Source of the DNA: GCA-2705995 sp965661625
Lineage (GTDB): Bacteria > Bacteroidota > Bacteroidia > Flavobacteriales_G > Salibacteraceae
Assembly: GCA_965661625.1 (NCBI GenBank)
Contig: CBFIEM010000006.1
Coordinates: 102,376-166,375 of the forward strand
Length of the DNA: 64,000 nt
Reading direction: 5' to 3'
Shown here: piece after piece, positions 63,327-64,000 of the stretch
Layout: the number at the start of each line of letters is the position of its first letter
Position numbering within the stretch: position 1 is the first letter of the stretch
Made by a program: the position numbers and the translations under genes
The notes under the pieces: generated by a model
The model's input: the letters and a program-made list of their open reading frames with translations, nothing else
Database searches by the model: none
Told to the model about the DNA's origin: nothing

Positions 63327-63725
63327 TTACAGCTTAATTGAAACGTCGAGTTCTTGTGAAACGGATAATATCGGAGGAGTACCAGGTACTTCAACGAGCA
63401 CATGTTGACTTTCGTAGATTGTACCTGTATCTGAACCTACGATAAGTCGAACATTATGCTCCCACGGTGTCCTATATCGAAAGGTTTTATACCGATTAAA
63501 TCACCTTCTTCTAAGCGCCTCACTCCTGATACGGAGAATATTAAGTTATTGCCATCAACAGTTGGTTCGGCTACACCATCTCCGTTAACCATAATTGTTG
63601 CTTCGATAGCTGCTGAATCAGTATTCCAAAAAAAAGACGGAAACGTTATTGATAATTTTAGGTTCTTCGTCTTTACAGCTAAAGAAGAGGGCTGAGATAC
63701 ATTTAAGCACGATTAGCTGTTTCAT
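63327..63725 (-). pseudogene. Small lipoprotein gene broken by two frameshifts
   Basis: The minus strand starts at ATG 63725 with a lipoprotein-like signal (A-L-F-F-S-C, then K-D-E-E-P). The frame is lost at a run of eight A (63628-63635); dropping one restores W-N-T-D-S-A-A-I-E-A-T-I-M-V-N-G-D-G and V-R-R-L-E-E-G-D-L-I-G. It is lost again near 63480-63490 and resumes in another frame as T-P-W-E-H-N-V-R-L-I-V-G-S-D-T-G and V-L-V-E-V-P-G-T-P-P, ending V-S-I-K-L with TAA 63327-63329. The rebuilt protein of about 132 residues looks like a complete Ig-like lipoprotein. Both defects are one-base changes in homopolymers. Confidence 0.75.
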
Positions 63726-64000
63726 GGATAAAAGGAATACAAAAATTTAAACCTAGTATTTGGAGCTGTTATTTAGGAACCATCCATGTTTCAAATGATA
63801 AGTATAGCTGTTTGGCTATGAGCAGTAGCGGATTAAAACGCCACTTCCTTTCGGTTATCAATATACTTAGATAAACGCAAAAACGGTACAAGCTTGCACT
63901 TAAACCGCTATTGCTTATACACCTTGTGCCCGTTGCACAACTTTTGGTTGATAAAGATAGCTAGGCTGAATAGAAAACAGGGAGGTTTAGTTTTATCTTT
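63726..64000. other. Window end, nothing recognised
   Basis: About 275 bases with no ORF of interest, hairpin with T tract, or RNA gene that I can identify. Confidence 0.4.

Noticed and set aside
63456..63695. 79-codon plus-strand ORF near the window end
   Set aside because: It is the antisense shadow of the frameshifted lipoprotein gene; the minus strand gives a meaningful protein.

Overview
The window looks like a draft scaffold from a member of the Bacteroidota, most likely a marine or freshwater Flavobacteriales-type organism. The evidence is: several proteins with type IX secretion (T9SS) C-terminal sorting domains, both the PNP-type A domain and the 'FTPNGDG' gliding-motility type B domain; SprB-like repeats; an ExbB/small membrane protein/ExbD/ExbD cluster; a DUF5687-like ABC permease; and repeated TAnnTTTG promoter -7 elements with almost no Shine-Dalgarno sequences. 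Two runs of N (10 and 76 bases) show it is a gapped assembly. I saw no rRNA, tRNA, CRISPR array or insertion sequence.

Layout. 1-2.85 kb: end of a TPR gene, then the ExbB/ExbD energy-transduction cluster closed by a strong terminator. 2.8-11 kb: CPBP protease, dusB, lolC-like permease with rbfA, an MsbA-type exporter, a T9SS type A protein, hflX. 11-16.3 kb: small membrane protein and a secreted amidohydrolase pair carrying three amidohydrolase modules, of which only one keeps the HxH metal motif. 16.2-19.3 kb: trpS, acyltransferase, gatC, and an EamA transporter whose natural start appears to be ATA. 19.3-24.6 kb: two tandem paralogous giant secreted lectin/Ig-like T9SS type B proteins. 24.7-29.6 kb: yicC-gmk-nadD-glycosyltransferase run, thioredoxin-like lipid/periplasmic protein, nucleotidyltransferase. 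29.6-36 kb: small Cys/His-rich ORF next to a G tract, ABC transporter pair, PhoH/PIN ATPase, hybrid histidine kinase. 36-42.4 kb: TetR and aldehyde dehydrogenase, lipid-anchored peroxiredoxin, a modular secreted gene with three in-frame stops, universal stress protein, HD hydrolase, GyrI-like protein. 42.5-46.8 kb: FAD dehydrogenase, lgt, hemB (with an assembly gap and duplicated flank), bacilliredoxin. 47-53.4 kb: frameshifted T9SS protein, PAS histidine kinase, gapped membrane protein, NIDO/PKD T9SS type B protein, DHFR-like reductase. 53.7-63.2 kb: PIF1-like helicase, secreted protein with a TonB-C-like end, lipoprotein, MBL-fold hydrolase, Rossmann protein, WG-repeat protein, GT-C membrane protein. 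63.3-64 kb: a lipoprotein gene broken by two frameshifts, then nothing recognisable.

The housekeeping genes (dusB, rbfA, hflX, trpS, gatC, gmk, nadD, lgt, hemB) are intact apart from the hemB gap. The broken genes are all secreted or lipoprotein accessory genes, which argues for genuine gene decay more than random sequencing error. The most unusual locus is 38939-40129: one continuous minus-strand frame with signal peptide, two homologous cysteine-containing modules and a T9SS sorting domain, interrupted by TAG, TGA and TAA and no frameshift, with the first two stops lying in the linkers between modules.
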